NCBI RefSeq assembly: GCF_000619945.1
Contig: NZ_JHVC01000009.1
Location: 1 to 64,000, forward strand
Length of the DNA: 64,000 nt
Reading direction: 5' to 3'
Source: Clostridium lundense DSM 17049
Lineage (GTDB): Bacteria > Bacillota > Clostridia > Clostridiales > Clostridiaceae
Shown in pieces: positions 1-9,005 of the stretch. The notes below the pieces were generated by a model. That model saw nothing but the letters and a program-made list of their open reading frames with translations, ran no database searches and had not been told where the DNA came from. Position numbers and translations under genes: made by a program. The stretch's first letter is position 1; each line of letters opens with the position of its first letter.

Positions 1-234
1 ATCTTAAAATTACTTTGTGCAATTTTGAAAGAATATTTCTTTCAAAAATTGGTAGAAGCAAGCAGTACGAGGAAACATGAGAAGCGAGGAGCGGAATTTA
101 GTAATCTAAATGAGCACCACAACGAACTTGTTGACGAAGTAATGCGTAGCTTATAACAATTTTAAATGAAACTTCACAGCTAACGCTGAGAAGTACTGAT
201 TTAAAACGAAATCGAAGATTTCTGTAAATCAGCA
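1..234 (+). other. rRNA operon spacer upstream of 5S
   Basis: This stretch has no open reading frame. It lies directly before the 5S gene and is probably the 23S-5S spacer, with 23S just outside the window. It holds several stems, among them a long one at about 19-52 and another at about 200-232 that brackets the 5S 5' side; such stems usually serve rRNA processing. No 23S 3' end sequence was recognised, so the length of the spacer is unknown. Confidence 0.6.
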
Positions 235-351
235 TCTGGTGATTATGGCTCAAAGGTAACACCCGTTCCCATACCGAACACGAAGGTTAAGCTTTGAAGC
301 GCTGATGGTACTGCAAGGGAGGCTTTGTGGGAGAGTAAGTCGTCGCCAGGT
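235..351 (+). rRNA. rrf: 5S ribosomal RNA
   Basis: About 117 bases with the conserved 5S core: the CCCGTTCCCATACCGAACAC loop region, the GAAGGTTAAGC segment and the complementary ends (CTGGTGA at the 5' end with TCGCCAGG at the 3' end). It is the last gene of an rRNA operon entering from the left. A strong hairpin terminator follows immediately. Confidence 0.95.
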
Positions 352-355
352 AATA

Positions 356-390
356 AAAAAACACCGAGTAAAATCTTGGTGTTTTTTACT
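356..390. terminator. terminator after 5S
   Basis: AAAACACCGAG and CTTGGTGTTTT form a stem with a short loop and T-run. It can serve both the rRNA operon and the convergent minus-strand gene that ends at 386. Confidence 0.85.
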
Positions 391-1075
391 TTTTTGTTTT
401 TGGTGAAACATATAAAACTCTATCAGCATTTAAACCAGCATAGAAAACATCTTCTACATTATTAATATTATGAGTTTTCATTTGTTTTTTAACCCATTTC
501 TCATCATGGTTAGTATTTTTTAAATTAGTATACATTATTTTGCCATCAATAATTATGTCACTTAGCAGCCCATTATACTTTGTTGAAATATTTAAGTCAC
601 CAGTTGTTACTGGCTGTTTATCTGCCTTTTTTAATACAGACAATTGTCCATCACTCTCTAAGGCCGCAAGTACTACATCATCTATATTAAATATATCTTT
701 TTCTCTTAATTGCATCATTAATTTATTAATAGTAATCTTAACTTTTCTTAAATTATAATCTAATAGTTTACCATTGCTTATTAGTATAATTGGCTCACCA
801 TTAACTAATTTTCTAAAATTAATGCTTTTAATATCTAAATAATCTGTAATGACAACCAATATAGTAATAACAACTGCTGAAATTGCAGCTAAAACAGGTG
901 ACTCTTGTGGTCCTAATGCGATTCTTACGGAAATAGATCCGAGGCTAATCCCAACTATAAAATCAAAAAACGTTATGGTTGAAAGTAGTTTTCTTCCAAT
1001 TATTCTTCCGAGGATTAATAGAAGGATATAAGCACAGGTGCTTCTAAAAATTATTTCTATAATTTTTCCCGTCAT
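386..1075 (-). CDS. DUF421 family membrane protein (YetF-like)
   Basis: The 229-residue protein has about three hydrophobic segments in the first 80 residues and then a soluble domain, the layout of the DUF421/YetF/YcaP family. The stretch GRIIGRKLLSTITFFDFIVG is typical of the family N-terminus. The function of the family is not well established; some members are linked to spores or envelope stress. The ATG at 1075 has an AAGGAG site upstream. It is transcribed toward the rRNA operon and shares its terminator. Family call is firm, role is not. Confidence 0.85.
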   Translation of the reverse strand: MTGKIIEIIFRSTCAYILLLILGRIIGRKLLSTITFFDFIVGISLGSISVRIALGPQESPVLAAISAVVITILVVITDYLDIKSINFRKLVNGEPIILISNGKLLDYNLRKVKITINKLMMQLREKDIFNIDDVVLAALESDGQLSVLKKADKQPVTTGDLNISTKYNGLLSDIIIDGKIMYTNLKNTNHDEKWVKKQMKTHNINNVEDVFYAGLNADRVLYVSPKTKK

Positions 1076-1253
1076 AATATACTCCTTATATAAATATCTT
1101 TATATTTATATATTCACCTCAAGTTTAGGAAATATTCATTTTATTTAAGTCTACAGGCTTTTTATAAAGGAGAGTAAGGCCTTACTTTATGTCAGCAAGG
1201 CCTATTTTATTAATTATTTTTAACATATTTATAGGCTAAAAATCAAACTATAA

Positions 1254-1658
1254 TTAATTTTCTTTTGCAATTTTTGTTCCAATAATAAACCATACTATTA
1301 TCTTTGCTAATAAAATAAATGCCAAAGCTATTGTTACATCTCTATATCTTAAAATTCCTGCAATAAGACATCCAGCACTTTCAATATAGATAAATATGCT
1401 ATATACTTTACTATTGGTTTTTTCTCTTATAAATACAGTTCTTTCTTCATTTTGGGCAAGTTCTATTTCTTTATACTTATCTGGTGTTTTCATAAGTTTT
1501 AAATGGTATATTACACCTAATAGGCCCACTATAGTAAATGCAACTCCGCCACCAAATAATGTGGAGTTATCATAAAATAATAAAGATACAATTAAAAATA
1601 TCACTCCCATAATGAAAGCTCCAATGTTAAAGTACAATTCTCTTTTCATATAACTCAT
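1254..1658 (-). CDS. four-segment membrane protein, partner of XRE regulator
   Basis: A 134-residue integral membrane protein with about four hydrophobic segments (roughly residues 10-30, 36-55, 87-105 and 108-128) and a charged loop between the second and third. I do not recognise a named family. Its ribosome site GAGGAGG lies in the last codons of the upstream regulator gene, only 3 bases separate the two genes, and so both are made from one transcript. Regulator plus small membrane protein pairs of this kind are common in Firmicutes, but the substrate or target is unknown. Confidence 0.75.
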   Translation of the reverse strand: MSYMKRELYFNIGAFIMGVIFLIVSLLFYDNSTLFGGGVAFTIVGLLGVIYHLKLMKTPDKYKEIELAQNEERTVFIREKTNSKVYSIFIYIESAGCLIAGILRYRDVTIALAFILLAKIIVWFIIGTKIAKEN

Positions 1659-1661
1659 AAA

Positions 1662-1859
1662 TTAATCCTCCTCAAATATAAATATATTTTCAATAGTGGT
1701 ATCGAATATAACTGCTATTTTATGTGCAAGAAATATTGATGGATTATACTTACCACTTTCAAGTGAAATTATTGTTTGTCTAGTAACACCACATATCTTC
1801 GCAAGATCCTCTTGTGTTAAATTTTTTTCTTTTCTTAGGTTTTTAATTATATTTTTCAT
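1662..1859 (-). CDS. small XRE-family HTH regulator
   Basis: A 65-residue protein that is almost only a helix-turn-helix: LTQEDLAKICGVTRQTIISL is the classic XRE helix pair, followed by ESGKYNPS. It resembles the YozG group of short regulators. AAAGGAGG precedes the ATG. Three copies of a 16-base dyad (see 1881-2005) lie directly upstream, so the protein most likely controls its own operon. DNA binding is a secure inference; the signal it senses is unknown. Confidence 0.9.
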   Translation of the reverse strand: MKNIIKNLRKEKNLTQEDLAKICGVTRQTIISLESGKYNPSIFLAHKIAVIFDTTIENIFIFEED

Positions 1860-1880
1860 TAATACCTCCTTTTAAGCTTT

Positions 1881-2005
1881 GTAAAGTTAACTTTACATTT
1901 TAGGGTATAAATATACCTTAATAAATATTAATTAATAAACTTCCCTATAAATAAAGTATAGTTCACTTTACATTTGAAGTCAAGAAAAAGTTAAGTTAGC
2001 TTTAC
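1881..2005. promoter_or_regulatory. three operator-like dyads upstream of the XRE operon
   Basis: GTAAAGTTAACTTTAC at 1881-1896 is a perfect 16-base palindrome. Related sites are GTATAGTTCACTTTAC at 1956-1971 and GTTAAGTTAGCTTTAC at 1990-2005. All lie in the leader or promoter of the XRE gene at 1662-1859, at spacings that allow several dimers to bind. The role as autoregulatory operator is inferred. Confidence 0.75.
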
Positions 2006-2110
2006 ATTTATTAAATTGATTTTTATTTTTAGCTATGTTTTAAATCGGTGTTGAAAATTCATATAATTTTGCAGATATGTTATAACTAGAGATTTGCATA
2101 ATAAAGATAG

Positions 2111-2147
2111 AGGATAAGCCATTTCCTTTAAGATGGCTTATCCTTTA
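2111..2147. terminator. hairpin terminator
   Basis: AGGATAAGCCAT and ATGGCTTATCCT form a 12-base perfect stem downstream of the minus-strand acetyltransferase gene. The T-run on that side is short, so termination strength is uncertain. Confidence 0.6.
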
Positions 2148-2194
2148 ATAAACAATATAAGAAAAATGAGAAATTTAGTATTTATAAAAGTATT

Positions 2195-2995
2195 TTAATA
2201 GCATGTAATAGAGTATACTGGGTATTCATCTACTTTTTCAAAACCCAATTTATTTGCAACCCTTTGAGATGGTAAATTATTAACTGTAGTTTCCCATAAA
2301 GGAAGTAATCCTTTTTTTAGCTGATTGCATATTAAGTTGTAAGAAATAAATGTTCCATATCCTTTATTTCTTTCCTCAGTATCAAAGGTATCAAGATCAA
2401 TAAAGTAGTTATTTCCATAAATAAATCCATTGTTTACACATTGAGATAGTATATTATCATTTTTCTTTATTGTCATACCAAAGACCTTCTTTTCAAATTC
2501 ATTATGGGAAACATATTGTCTATATTCTTTAGAAATAATAGGATAAGAATTTTCACAGATTTCAATGTCTTTGGGAACCTTTAAATAAGAGGTGAATGTT
2601 TTGAATTTCTCTTTATTCAAAACGAATGTGTTTTCATGATGCTTACAAAGTTGGTACTCACTTAAAGACTCATTTAAAATACTATCCCATTCTATATCAT
2701 TATCTGCATAAATTTCAAATTGTTTCTCACCAACTGTCTTTATTATAGGAATAATTTTGCTGTTAAAAATACTACTAATAAAACTTTTATGCTTTGGCAA
2801 TAGTTCTTTGCATGAAATATATGACCATCTGGAAAAAGCCCAGACAAGAGCAATTTCAGGTTTATCTTTATTATCTACAAATACCTTGCCAGGAAAACTT
2901 CCATTTATTACAGCAAGTGCAGGAACTTGATATTTATTTTCATTGAAAAAAGTTTTTATACTAGTAAATTCATCATGCTTTAACTCAATAAACAT
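2195..2995 (-). CDS. GNAT-type acetyltransferase (GNAT_acetyltran family)
   Basis: The 266-residue protein matches the large clostridial GNAT_acetyltran type: a divergent N-terminal half and a C-terminal acetyl-CoA fold with DTEERNKGYGTFISYNLI (acetyl-CoA binding loop) followed by NNLPSQRVANKLGFEKV, the typical last helix. Substrate is unknown. AAAGGAG precedes the ATG. It is a single gene, divergent from the arsenic operon. Confidence 0.8.
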   Translation of the reverse strand: MFIELKHDEFTSIKTFFNENKYQVPALAVINGSFPGKVFVDNKDKPEIALVWAFSRWSYISCKELLPKHKSFISSIFNSKIIPIIKTVGEKQFEIYADNDIEWDSILNESLSEYQLCKHHENTFVLNKEKFKTFTSYLKVPKDIEICENSYPIISKEYRQYVSHNEFEKKVFGMTIKKNDNILSQCVNNGFIYGNNYFIDLDTFDTEERNKGYGTFISYNLICNQLKKGLLPLWETTVNNLPSQRVANKLGFEKVDEYPVYSITCY

Positions 2996-3315
2996 ATATT
3001 ACTACTCCTTTTTATTTTACTATTATATTTACATTGAGATAATTTACATTTTTTACAGAAAGATCACATCAATATTATACCATGTATTAACAATATTATT
3101 GAAATATAATAATATAAGATTTATTTAAAAGGAGATTATAAAAAAATTAAAAATATTTTATATAACATAGTAACATTAAGATAAAATGTGAATACTATAT
3201 AGAAGATAATGAATATAACAGATAAATTTATATTGATAAGACATGCATATATTGACACTATATAGATAAAAGTTTATATTATATATAAATATATATCTAT
3301 ATAAGAGGTGAAAAA
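2996..3315. other. divergent promoter region, acetyltransferase / arsR
   Basis: About 320 A/T-rich bases without a credible gene. A good sigma-A promoter for arsR is present: TTGACA at 3252-3257, 17 bases, TATATT at 3275-3280. The run of TATA dyads at about 3278-3303 covers the transcription start and is a likely ArsR operator. Nothing else could be recognised. Confidence 0.7.
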
Positions 3316-3639
3316 ATGAAATTAAATTATGAAGAAAACTCTAAAATAATTAAAGCACTATCTGATCCTAGCAGGTTACAAATAATTGATATATTGTCCT
3401 GCGGCGAAAGGTGCGCTTGTGATATATTAGAACACTTTGATTTTACTCAACCTACACTTTCGCATCATATGAAGGTATTAATGGAATGTGGACTTATTAA
3501 TTGCAGAAAAGAAGGATTATGGAGTTATTATTCATTAAATATTTCTAACTGCAATAAACTAGTTTTATTTTTTATGAATCTTATAACAGATACAGATGAA
3601 TGTATTTGTAAAGATAAAACTAAATGTAAATGTAAATAA
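3316..3639 (+). CDS. arsR: ArsR-family arsenic-responsive repressor
   Basis: A 107-residue winged-helix repressor. The metalloid site lies in GERCACDILEHF (Cys33 and Cys35, with Cys29 nearby), the recognition helix in TQPTLSHHMKVL, and the tail carries more cysteines (CICKDKTKCKCK). In the family, As(III) or Sb(III) binding to these cysteines releases DNA. It is the first gene of the arsR-arsD-arsA-acr3 row, 17 bases before arsD, and its promoter has TA-rich dyads. ATG with GAGGTG site. Confidence 0.95.
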   Translation: MKLNYEENSKIIKALSDPSRLQIIDILSCGERCACDILEHFDFTQPTLSHHMKVLMECGLINCRKEGLWSYYSLNISNCNKLVLFFMNLITDTDECICKDKTKCKCK

Positions 3640-3656
3640 AAAAGGAGTGAATCATT

Positions 3657-4028
3657 ATGAAAAAAATGATTATTTTTGATCCAGCTATGTGTTGTTCAAC
3701 AGGAGTTTGTGGTCCATCCGTAAACCCTGAATTATTAAGAGTTGCTACAATAATAAATAAATTAAAGATCAAGGGAATATTAATTCAAAGATATAATTTA
3801 AGTAGTAATCCACAAACATTTATTGACAACAAGGAAATAAGCAAAATATTAAATAGAGATGGTGTAAAATCACTTCCAATTACAATGGTTGATGGGGTTG
3901 TGGTAAAAACAAAAGCTTATCCTACTAATAAAGAATTTTGCAAACTATTAGGTATATCAGAGGATTATTTAAAAGATACTATAAAAAAACCATCTAAAGG
4001 CTGCGGTTGTAAAGGTGGATGCTGCTAA
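3657..4028 (+). CDS. arsD: arsenite metallochaperone ArsD
   Basis: A 123-residue ArsD. In the family it binds As(III) with Cys12, Cys13 and Cys18 and hands it to the ArsA ATPase. All three are here in AMCCSTGVCGPSV. The C-terminal CGCKGGCC cluster adds further thiols, as in longer ArsD proteins. Ribosome site AAAGGAG. The gene lies between arsR and arsA with short gaps, so it is co-transcribed. Confidence 0.95.
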   Translation: MKKMIIFDPAMCCSTGVCGPSVNPELLRVATIINKLKIKGILIQRYNLSSNPQTFIDNKEISKILNRDGVKSLPITMVDGVVVKTKAYPTNKEFCKLLGISEDYLKDTIKKPSKGCGCKGGCC

Positions 4029-4048
4029 AAAAGAAAAGAGGGGTATTA

Positions 4049-5794
4049 ATGTTTAAAAGTTTTAATGTAGATAATATTAGCTTGACAAAATACTTGTTTT
4101 TTACAGGAAAAGGTGGAGTAGGTAAAACATCAACAGCATGTTCTACAGCAGTGACTTTAGCTGATAAAGGTAAAAAAATTATGCTTATTAGTACTGATCC
4201 AGCTTCAAACCTTCAGGATGTTTTTAATACAGAGTTAAATAATAAAGGAGTTACGATAAAAGAAGTTCCTAATTTAGTAGTGGCAAATTTTGAGCCAGAG
4301 GAAGCTGCTGCTGAATATAGGGAAAGTGTAATAGCTCCTTATCGTGGAAAGCTACCAGAAGTAGTTTTGAAAAATATGGAGGAACAACTTTCAGGGTCAT
4401 GTACTGTTGAAATTGCTGCATTTAATGAATTTTCAAACTTTATAACTGATAAAAAAGCAGCAAAGGAGTATGATCATATTATATTTGATACAGCACCAAC
4501 AGGGCATACCTTAAGAATGCTTCAACTTCCAGCAGCTTGGAGTAATTTTATTAGTGAAAATACTCATGGTGCATCATGCTTAGGACAGCTTGCAGGGCTT
4601 GAAGATAAAAAAGAAGTTTATAAAAATGCTGTTAGTACTTTAGCTGATAAAGAAAAAACTACACTTATACTTGTATCTCGTGCTGAACCATCACCTTTAA
4701 AAGAAGCAGAAAGAGCATCTAAAGAGCTTCAAGATATAGGAGTGAATAATCAGATATTAGTTATTAATGGAGTGCTGAAAAGTTATAACGATAGCCTTTC
4801 AAATGCAATTTTTAAGAAACAACAAAATGCTTTAAAGGATATTCCAAAACATCTAAGTGGATTAGACATTTTTGAAATTCCGCTAAGGCCTTATAATGTA
4901 ACAGGATTAGAGAATGTAAGGGCGTTCCTAAAAGATAACAATATTAAATACAATAATGAGAAGCTAAAGACTAATAATATACCTAAATTAAATGATGTAA
5001 TAGAAGATTTATATAATAATGATAAAAAAGTAATATTTACAATGGGTAAAGGTGGCGTAGGCAAAACCACAATAGCTGCTGCAATTGCTATAGGTCTGGC
5101 TAAAAAGGGTAAGAAAGTACATCTCACAACTACTGACCCAGCAGGGCATTTAAAGTTTGTATTAGATGAAGGCTATGGAATTACATTAAGCCATATTGAT
5201 GAAAAAAAAGAGCTTGAAAAATATAAAGAAGAAGTATTAAGTAAGGTAAGGGATACAATGAGTGAAGAGGATATTGCTTATATTGAAGAGGACTTAAGAT
5301 CACCATGTACTCAAGAAATTGCTGTGTTTAGGGCTTTTGCACAGATAGTTGAAAGGTCAGAAAATGAAGTTGTGGTTATTGATACAGCACCAACAGGGCA
5401 TACCCTATTACTTTTAGATTCTACTCAAAGTTATCATAAAGAAATTCAGCGTTCCCAAGGGGATATTCCAGAATCAGTTAAAAAACTTTTACCTAAGCTT
5501 AGAAATGAAAGAGAAACAGAAGTTATTATTGTAACATTGGCTGAAACTACTCCAGTTTATGAAGCTATGAGATTGCAGAAAGATTTGAATAGAGCTGGTA
5601 TACACAGTAAATGGTGGGTTATCAATTCAAGTTTCTATGCATCCAATACAACCAATGATATTTTGAAAGTAAAAGCAAGTAATGAAGTACAATGGATTAA
5701 CAAGGTAAATGAAATATCTAAAGGTAACTTTGCAGTTATAGAGTGGATGCCACAAGAAGTTAAAGGTGAAAGACTTAGTGATTTAATTAACTAG
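4049..5794 (+). CDS. arsA: arsenite-activated ATPase ArsA
   Basis: A 581-residue soluble ATPase that drives arsenite export with the membrane protein. It has the expected duplicated fold: P-loops GKGGVGKTS near residue 20 and GKGGVGKTT near 340, and DTAPTGHT in both halves. The three cysteines that bind As(III) in the family are all present (GSCTVEIA, ASCLGQL, SPCTQEIA). I chose the ATG at 4049 because AGAGGGG lies just before it; an ATG at 4019 would overlap arsD and lacks a site. A hairpin follows before acr3. Confidence 0.95.
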   Translation: MFKSFNVDNISLTKYLFFTGKGGVGKTSTACSTAVTLADKGKKIMLISTDPASNLQDVFNTELNNKGVTIKEVPNLVVANFEPEEAAAEYRESVIAPYRGKLPEVVLKNMEEQLSGSCTVEIAAFNEFSNFITDKKAAKEYDHIIFDTAPTGHTLRMLQLPAAWSNFISENTHGASCLGQLAGLEDKKEVYKNAVSTLADKEKTTLILVSRAEPSPLKEAERASKELQDIGVNNQILVINGVLKSYNDSLSNAIFKKQQNALKDIPKHLSGLDIFEIPLRPYNVTGLENVRAFLKDNNIKYNNEKLKTNNIPKLNDVIEDLYNNDKKVIFTMGKGGVGKTTIAAAIAIGLAKKGKKVHLTTTDPAGHLKFVLDEGYGITLSHIDEKKELEKYKEEVLSKVRDTMSEEDIAYIEEDLRSPCTQEIAVFRAFAQIVERSENEVVVIDTAPTGHTLLLLDSTQSYHKEIQRSQGDIPESVKKLLPKLRNERETEVIIVTLAETTPVYEAMRLQKDLNRAGIHSKWWVINSSFYASNTTNDILKVKASNEVQWINKVNEISKGNFAVIEWMPQEVKGERLSDLIN

Positions 5795-5796
5795 GC

Positions 5797-5846
5797 AAAA
5801 TTCCACTGCAAAATTTAGGCATTAATTTTGTAGTGGAATTTTTAAT
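5797..5846 (+). terminator. hairpin between arsA and acr3
   Basis: AAAATTCCACTGCAAAA pairs with TTTTGTAGTGGAATTTT and is followed by a T-run. It may be a partial terminator that lowers acr3 expression relative to arsRDA, or a processing stem. No new promoter is obvious before acr3. Confidence 0.65.
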
Positions 5847-5883
5847 GTAGAAATAAGGGAGATATATTAAGGAGGAATTAACT

Positions 5884-6954
5884 ATGTCTTTAGAAAATAA
5901 AAAAGAAAAGAAGGGGCTTGGAGTATTTGAAAAGTATCTTACTGTATGGGTAGCACTTTGTATAATAGTAGGAATACTTATAGGTCAGTTTATTCCTAGT
6001 ATACCTGAAACTTTAAATAAATTTGAATATTATAATGTATCTATTCCAGTTGCTATTTTAATTTGGCTTATGATATATCCAATGATGTTAAAAATTGATT
6101 TTAATAGCATAGTAAATGCAACTAAAAAACCTAAAGGATTAATAGTTACATGTGTTACTAACTGGCTTATAAAGCCATTTACAATGTATTTTATAGCAGC
6201 ATTTTTCTTAAAGGTTGTATTTAAATCATTTATTCCGGCAAATCTTGCAACAGATTATTTAGCAGGAGCAGTATTATTAGGAGCAGCACCATGTACAGCT
6301 ATGGTATTTGTATGGAGTTATCTCACTAAAGGAGATCCAGCCTATACTTTAGTTCAAGTAGCTGTAAATGATCTAATTATTCTAATAGCTTTTACACCTA
6401 TAGTGGCATTTTTACTAGGGGTAAGTGAGGTTACAGTTCCTTATGGAACCTTAATTTTATCAACTATTTTATTCGTAGTTATACCTTTAACAACAGGATA
6501 TTTAACAAGAAAATCAGTTATAAAAAATAAAGGTACAGAGTATTTTAATGATGTATTTTTGAAAAAATTTGATAATGTAACCATTATAGGATTACTTTTA
6601 ACTTTAGTTATAATTTTTTCATTTCAAGGAGAGATTATAATAAATAATCCACTTCATATTTTATTGATTGCAGTACCGCTGACAATCCAAACGTTTTTAA
6701 TATTTGGAATTGCTTATGGATGGGCAAAGTTATGGAAATTACCTCATAGTATTGCTGCACCAGCAGGTATGATTGGTGCAAGTAACTTCTTTGAATTAGC
6801 GGTTGCAGTTGCAATATCACTATTTGGGTTGAAGTCAGGAGCAGCACTTGCAACTGTAGTTGGTGTTTTAACAGAAGTACCTATAATGCTAACTCTTGTG
6901 AAGATTGCAAATAATACAAGAGAGTGGTTTAGAATTGAGACAATAAAAGAATAA
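5884..6954 (+). CDS. acr3: ACR3-family arsenite efflux permease
   Basis: A 356-residue permease with about ten membrane segments. The ACR3 type, not the ArsB type, is shown by the length and by LGAAPCTAMVFVWSYLTKGD with its essential cysteine, and by PAGMIGASNFFELAVAVAI near the C-terminus. It exports As(III) across the cell membrane, here probably energised by ArsA. It is the last gene of the first arsenic operon and has an AAGGAGG site. Confidence 0.95.
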   Translation: MSLENKKEKKGLGVFEKYLTVWVALCIIVGILIGQFIPSIPETLNKFEYYNVSIPVAILIWLMIYPMMLKIDFNSIVNATKKPKGLIVTCVTNWLIKPFTMYFIAAFFLKVVFKSFIPANLATDYLAGAVLLGAAPCTAMVFVWSYLTKGDPAYTLVQVAVNDLIILIAFTPIVAFLLGVSEVTVPYGTLILSTILFVVIPLTTGYLTRKSVIKNKGTEYFNDVFLKKFDNVTIIGLLLTLVIIFSFQGEIIINNPLHILLIAVPLTIQTFLIFGIAYGWAKLWKLPHSIAAPAGMIGASNFFELAVAVAISLFGLKSGAALATVVGVLTEVPIMLTLVKIANNTREWFRIETIKE

Positions 6955-7110
6955 TAAATAAGTTTAATGAGTATACTCCATTGGAATAGGTAAAATATTA
7001 AACTGAAGTTTTGTTGAAAATTGTGTAGGTAATAAAAAATAAATTTTATTATTTGCACATTTTTTTATATAAAGCAGGTGAATATTTAAGACAAGAAAGG
7101 AAATAAAATA

Positions 7111-7182
7111 TTGACAAAAATAAAATTTCAGAGTAGTATATACCTAAAAGAGTATATAAGTATATAATTATATACTTATATA
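7111..7182 (+). promoter_or_regulatory. promoter and 30-base perfect palindrome of the second arsR
   Basis: TTGACA at 7111-7116, 17 bases, TAGTAT at 7134-7139. A perfect 30-base palindrome of alternating TA-rich sequence follows at 7153-7182 and covers the early transcribed region before the arsR at 7207. It is the likely operator. Confidence 0.8.
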
Positions 7183-7206
7183 TTAAACTAAAAGGATGTG
7201 AAATTT

Positions 7207-7539
7207 ATGGATAAACTAATAGAGTTATTTAAAGCACTATCAGATGAAACCAGAGTAAGAATATTAATATTACTTTATAATAAAAAATTATGTGTATGTC
7301 AGATACATGGAATAATGGAAGAGAGTCAGCCAAAAGTATCAAAGCACTTAGCAAAGTTAAAAAACATGGGGTTAATTAAAGATGAGAGGCAAGAGCAGTT
7401 TATATATTATTATTTAAATGATGATAATGAAATATTAAAGGATTTACTAGAAAAAATAATTTTAAATTGTGATAATTATCCTATTATAAAAAAGGATTTA
7501 AATAAATTAGAAACAGTGAATAAATGTATTATAAAATAA
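7207..7539 (+). CDS. arsR: second ArsR-family repressor
   Basis: A 110-residue ArsR/SmtB repressor with metalloid site KKLCVCQIHG (Cys29, Cys31) and recognition helix ESQPKVSKHLAKLK. I place the start at the ATG at 7207; the GTG at 7198 lies inside the AAAGGATGTG ribosome site. It is 27 bases before the permease gene and shares its transcript. The CVC pair suggests As(III)/Sb(III) sensing. Confidence 0.9.
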   Translation: MDKLIELFKALSDETRVRILILLYNKKLCVCQIHGIMEESQPKVSKHLAKLKNMGLIKDERQEQFIYYYLNDDNEILKDLLEKIILNCDNYPIIKKDLNKLETVNKCIIK

Positions 7540-7566
7540 AGATGATAGATACTAGGAGGAGTTTTT

Positions 7567-8583
7567 ATGAATGCAATAGGACAAGTATTTAGTTTCCTTA
7601 ATGATCAATTATTAAAAATGACATGGTTGTCTGATCTTATACGTTTATTGGTAGAAAAGGTTTTTAAGCTATCTGTAAATGAAAGAGTGGGAGGAAGTAT
7701 ACATTTTTTTATTTATGATACTATAAAGATTTTTATATTATTATCAGTTTTAATTTTTATTATTTCTTATATACAAAGTTACTTTCCACCAGAAAGAACA
7801 AAGAAGTTATTAGGCAATATGAAAGGTATTAAAGGAAATATATTAGGAGCATTACTTGGAACAGTAACACCATTTTGTAGTTGTTCAAGTATACCTATAT
7901 TTATAGGGTTTACTTCCGCAGGTCTTCCACTGGGAATAACATTTTCATTTTTAATATCTTCTCCACTAGTTGATATAGGATCACTTATGATACTTATGTC
8001 ATTCTTTGGTGTAAAAATAGCTATAGCCTATGTAGTTGTAGGACTTATACTTGCTGTAGTAGGTGGAACTGTTATTGATAAGTTAGGTATGGAAAAATAT
8101 GTAGAAGGTTATGTAAAAGAAATAGAGAATGTTGATGGAGAAATATTGGAATTAACACGTGAAGAAAGAATATCTTATTCTAAGGAACAAGTGTTAGATA
8201 TAATTCATAAAGTTTGGTTATATGTTTTAATTGGAGTAGGTATTGGAGCTACAATTCACAATTGGATACCTCAAAATATAATAGAAAATATAATTGGAAG
8301 CAAAAATCCATTTGCAGTATTAATTGCTACAGCAGTAGGAATTCCAATGTATGCTGATATATTTGGTACAATTCCAATAGCTGAAGCACTAGTTGGCAAA
8401 GGAGTGCAATTGGGAACAGTGTTATCATTCATGATGGCAGTAACAGCACTTTCATTACCATCAATGATTATGCTTAGTAAAGTTGTAAAACGTAAACTAT
8501 TATATGTATTTGTATCTATAGTAGCAATGGGAATAATAATAATAGGATATTCATTTAATTTATATTCATATATTTTTATGTAA
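7567..8583 (+). CDS. ArsP-type permease (UPF0718/DUF318 family)
   Basis: A 338-residue permease with about eight to ten membrane segments in two homologous halves. TPFCSCSSIPIFIGF near residue 103 is the Cys-rich signature of the family, which includes ArsP exporters of trivalent organoarsenicals. The second half carries GIPMYADIFGTIPIAEAL. It sits between an arsR and a thioredoxin-like gene, so organoarsenical or arsenite export is the natural reading. The exact substrate cannot be told. Confidence 0.85.
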   Translation: MNAIGQVFSFLNDQLLKMTWLSDLIRLLVEKVFKLSVNERVGGSIHFFIYDTIKIFILLSVLIFIISYIQSYFPPERTKKLLGNMKGIKGNILGALLGTVTPFCSCSSIPIFIGFTSAGLPLGITFSFLISSPLVDIGSLMILMSFFGVKIAIAYVVVGLILAVVGGTVIDKLGMEKYVEGYVKEIENVDGEILELTREERISYSKEQVLDIIHKVWLYVLIGVGIGATIHNWIPQNIIENIIGSKNPFAVLIATAVGIPMYADIFGTIPIAEALVGKGVQLGTVLSFMMAVTALSLPSMIMLSKVVKRKLLYVFVSIVAMGIIIIGYSFNLYSYIFM

Positions 8584-8615
8584 ATATAAATAAAGATTAA
8601 AGGGAGGAAAATATT

Positions 8616-8843
8616 ATGATAATTAAGATTTTAGGAACAGGATGTGCTAATTGCAAAAAGTTAGAAGAAAATACAAGGGAGGCAGTACAAGTACTAGGTA
8701 TTGACGCTACCATAGAAAAGGTAACAGAAATTAAAGACATAATGTCATATGGTGTAATGAAAACTCCTGCTCTTGTAGTAGATGGAAAAGTAAAGATAAT
8801 GGGAAGAGTACCATCAGCAGAAGAAATAAAAAAATATCTTTAA
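8616..8843 (+). CDS. small thioredoxin-fold protein (redox-active disulfide protein 2 type)
   Basis: A 75-residue thioredoxin-fold protein with a CxxC site (GTGCANCKKLEENT, Cys10 and Cys13) and the cis-proline region MKTPALVVDGKV. Members are often coded next to UPF0718 permeases. It may reduce or deliver the thiol-bound metalloid to the permease; that is inference. AGGGAGG precedes the ATG and a strong terminator follows the stop. Confidence 0.9.
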   Translation: MIIKILGTGCANCKKLEENTREAVQVLGIDATIEKVTEIKDIMSYGVMKTPALVVDGKVKIMGRVPSAEEIKKYL

Positions 8844-8848
8844 TACTA

Positions 8849-8880
8849 AAAATGGGTTCTGTAAAGGAACCCATTTTGTG
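8849..8880 (+). terminator. terminator of the arsR-permease-thioredoxin operon
   Basis: AAAATGGGTTC and GAACCCATTTT form an 11-base perfect stem with a 7-base loop. Confidence 0.85.
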
Positions 8881-9005
8881 TTTAAATCTTGAACGTTGAA
8901 ATCTTTATAAAAGTGACTTATACTTTATTAGATATATAAGTAATTAATTAAGAAATACTATATTTTTAGTTTTTATAAAGAATGAGAAATTAAGGAGGAA
9001 TGAAA

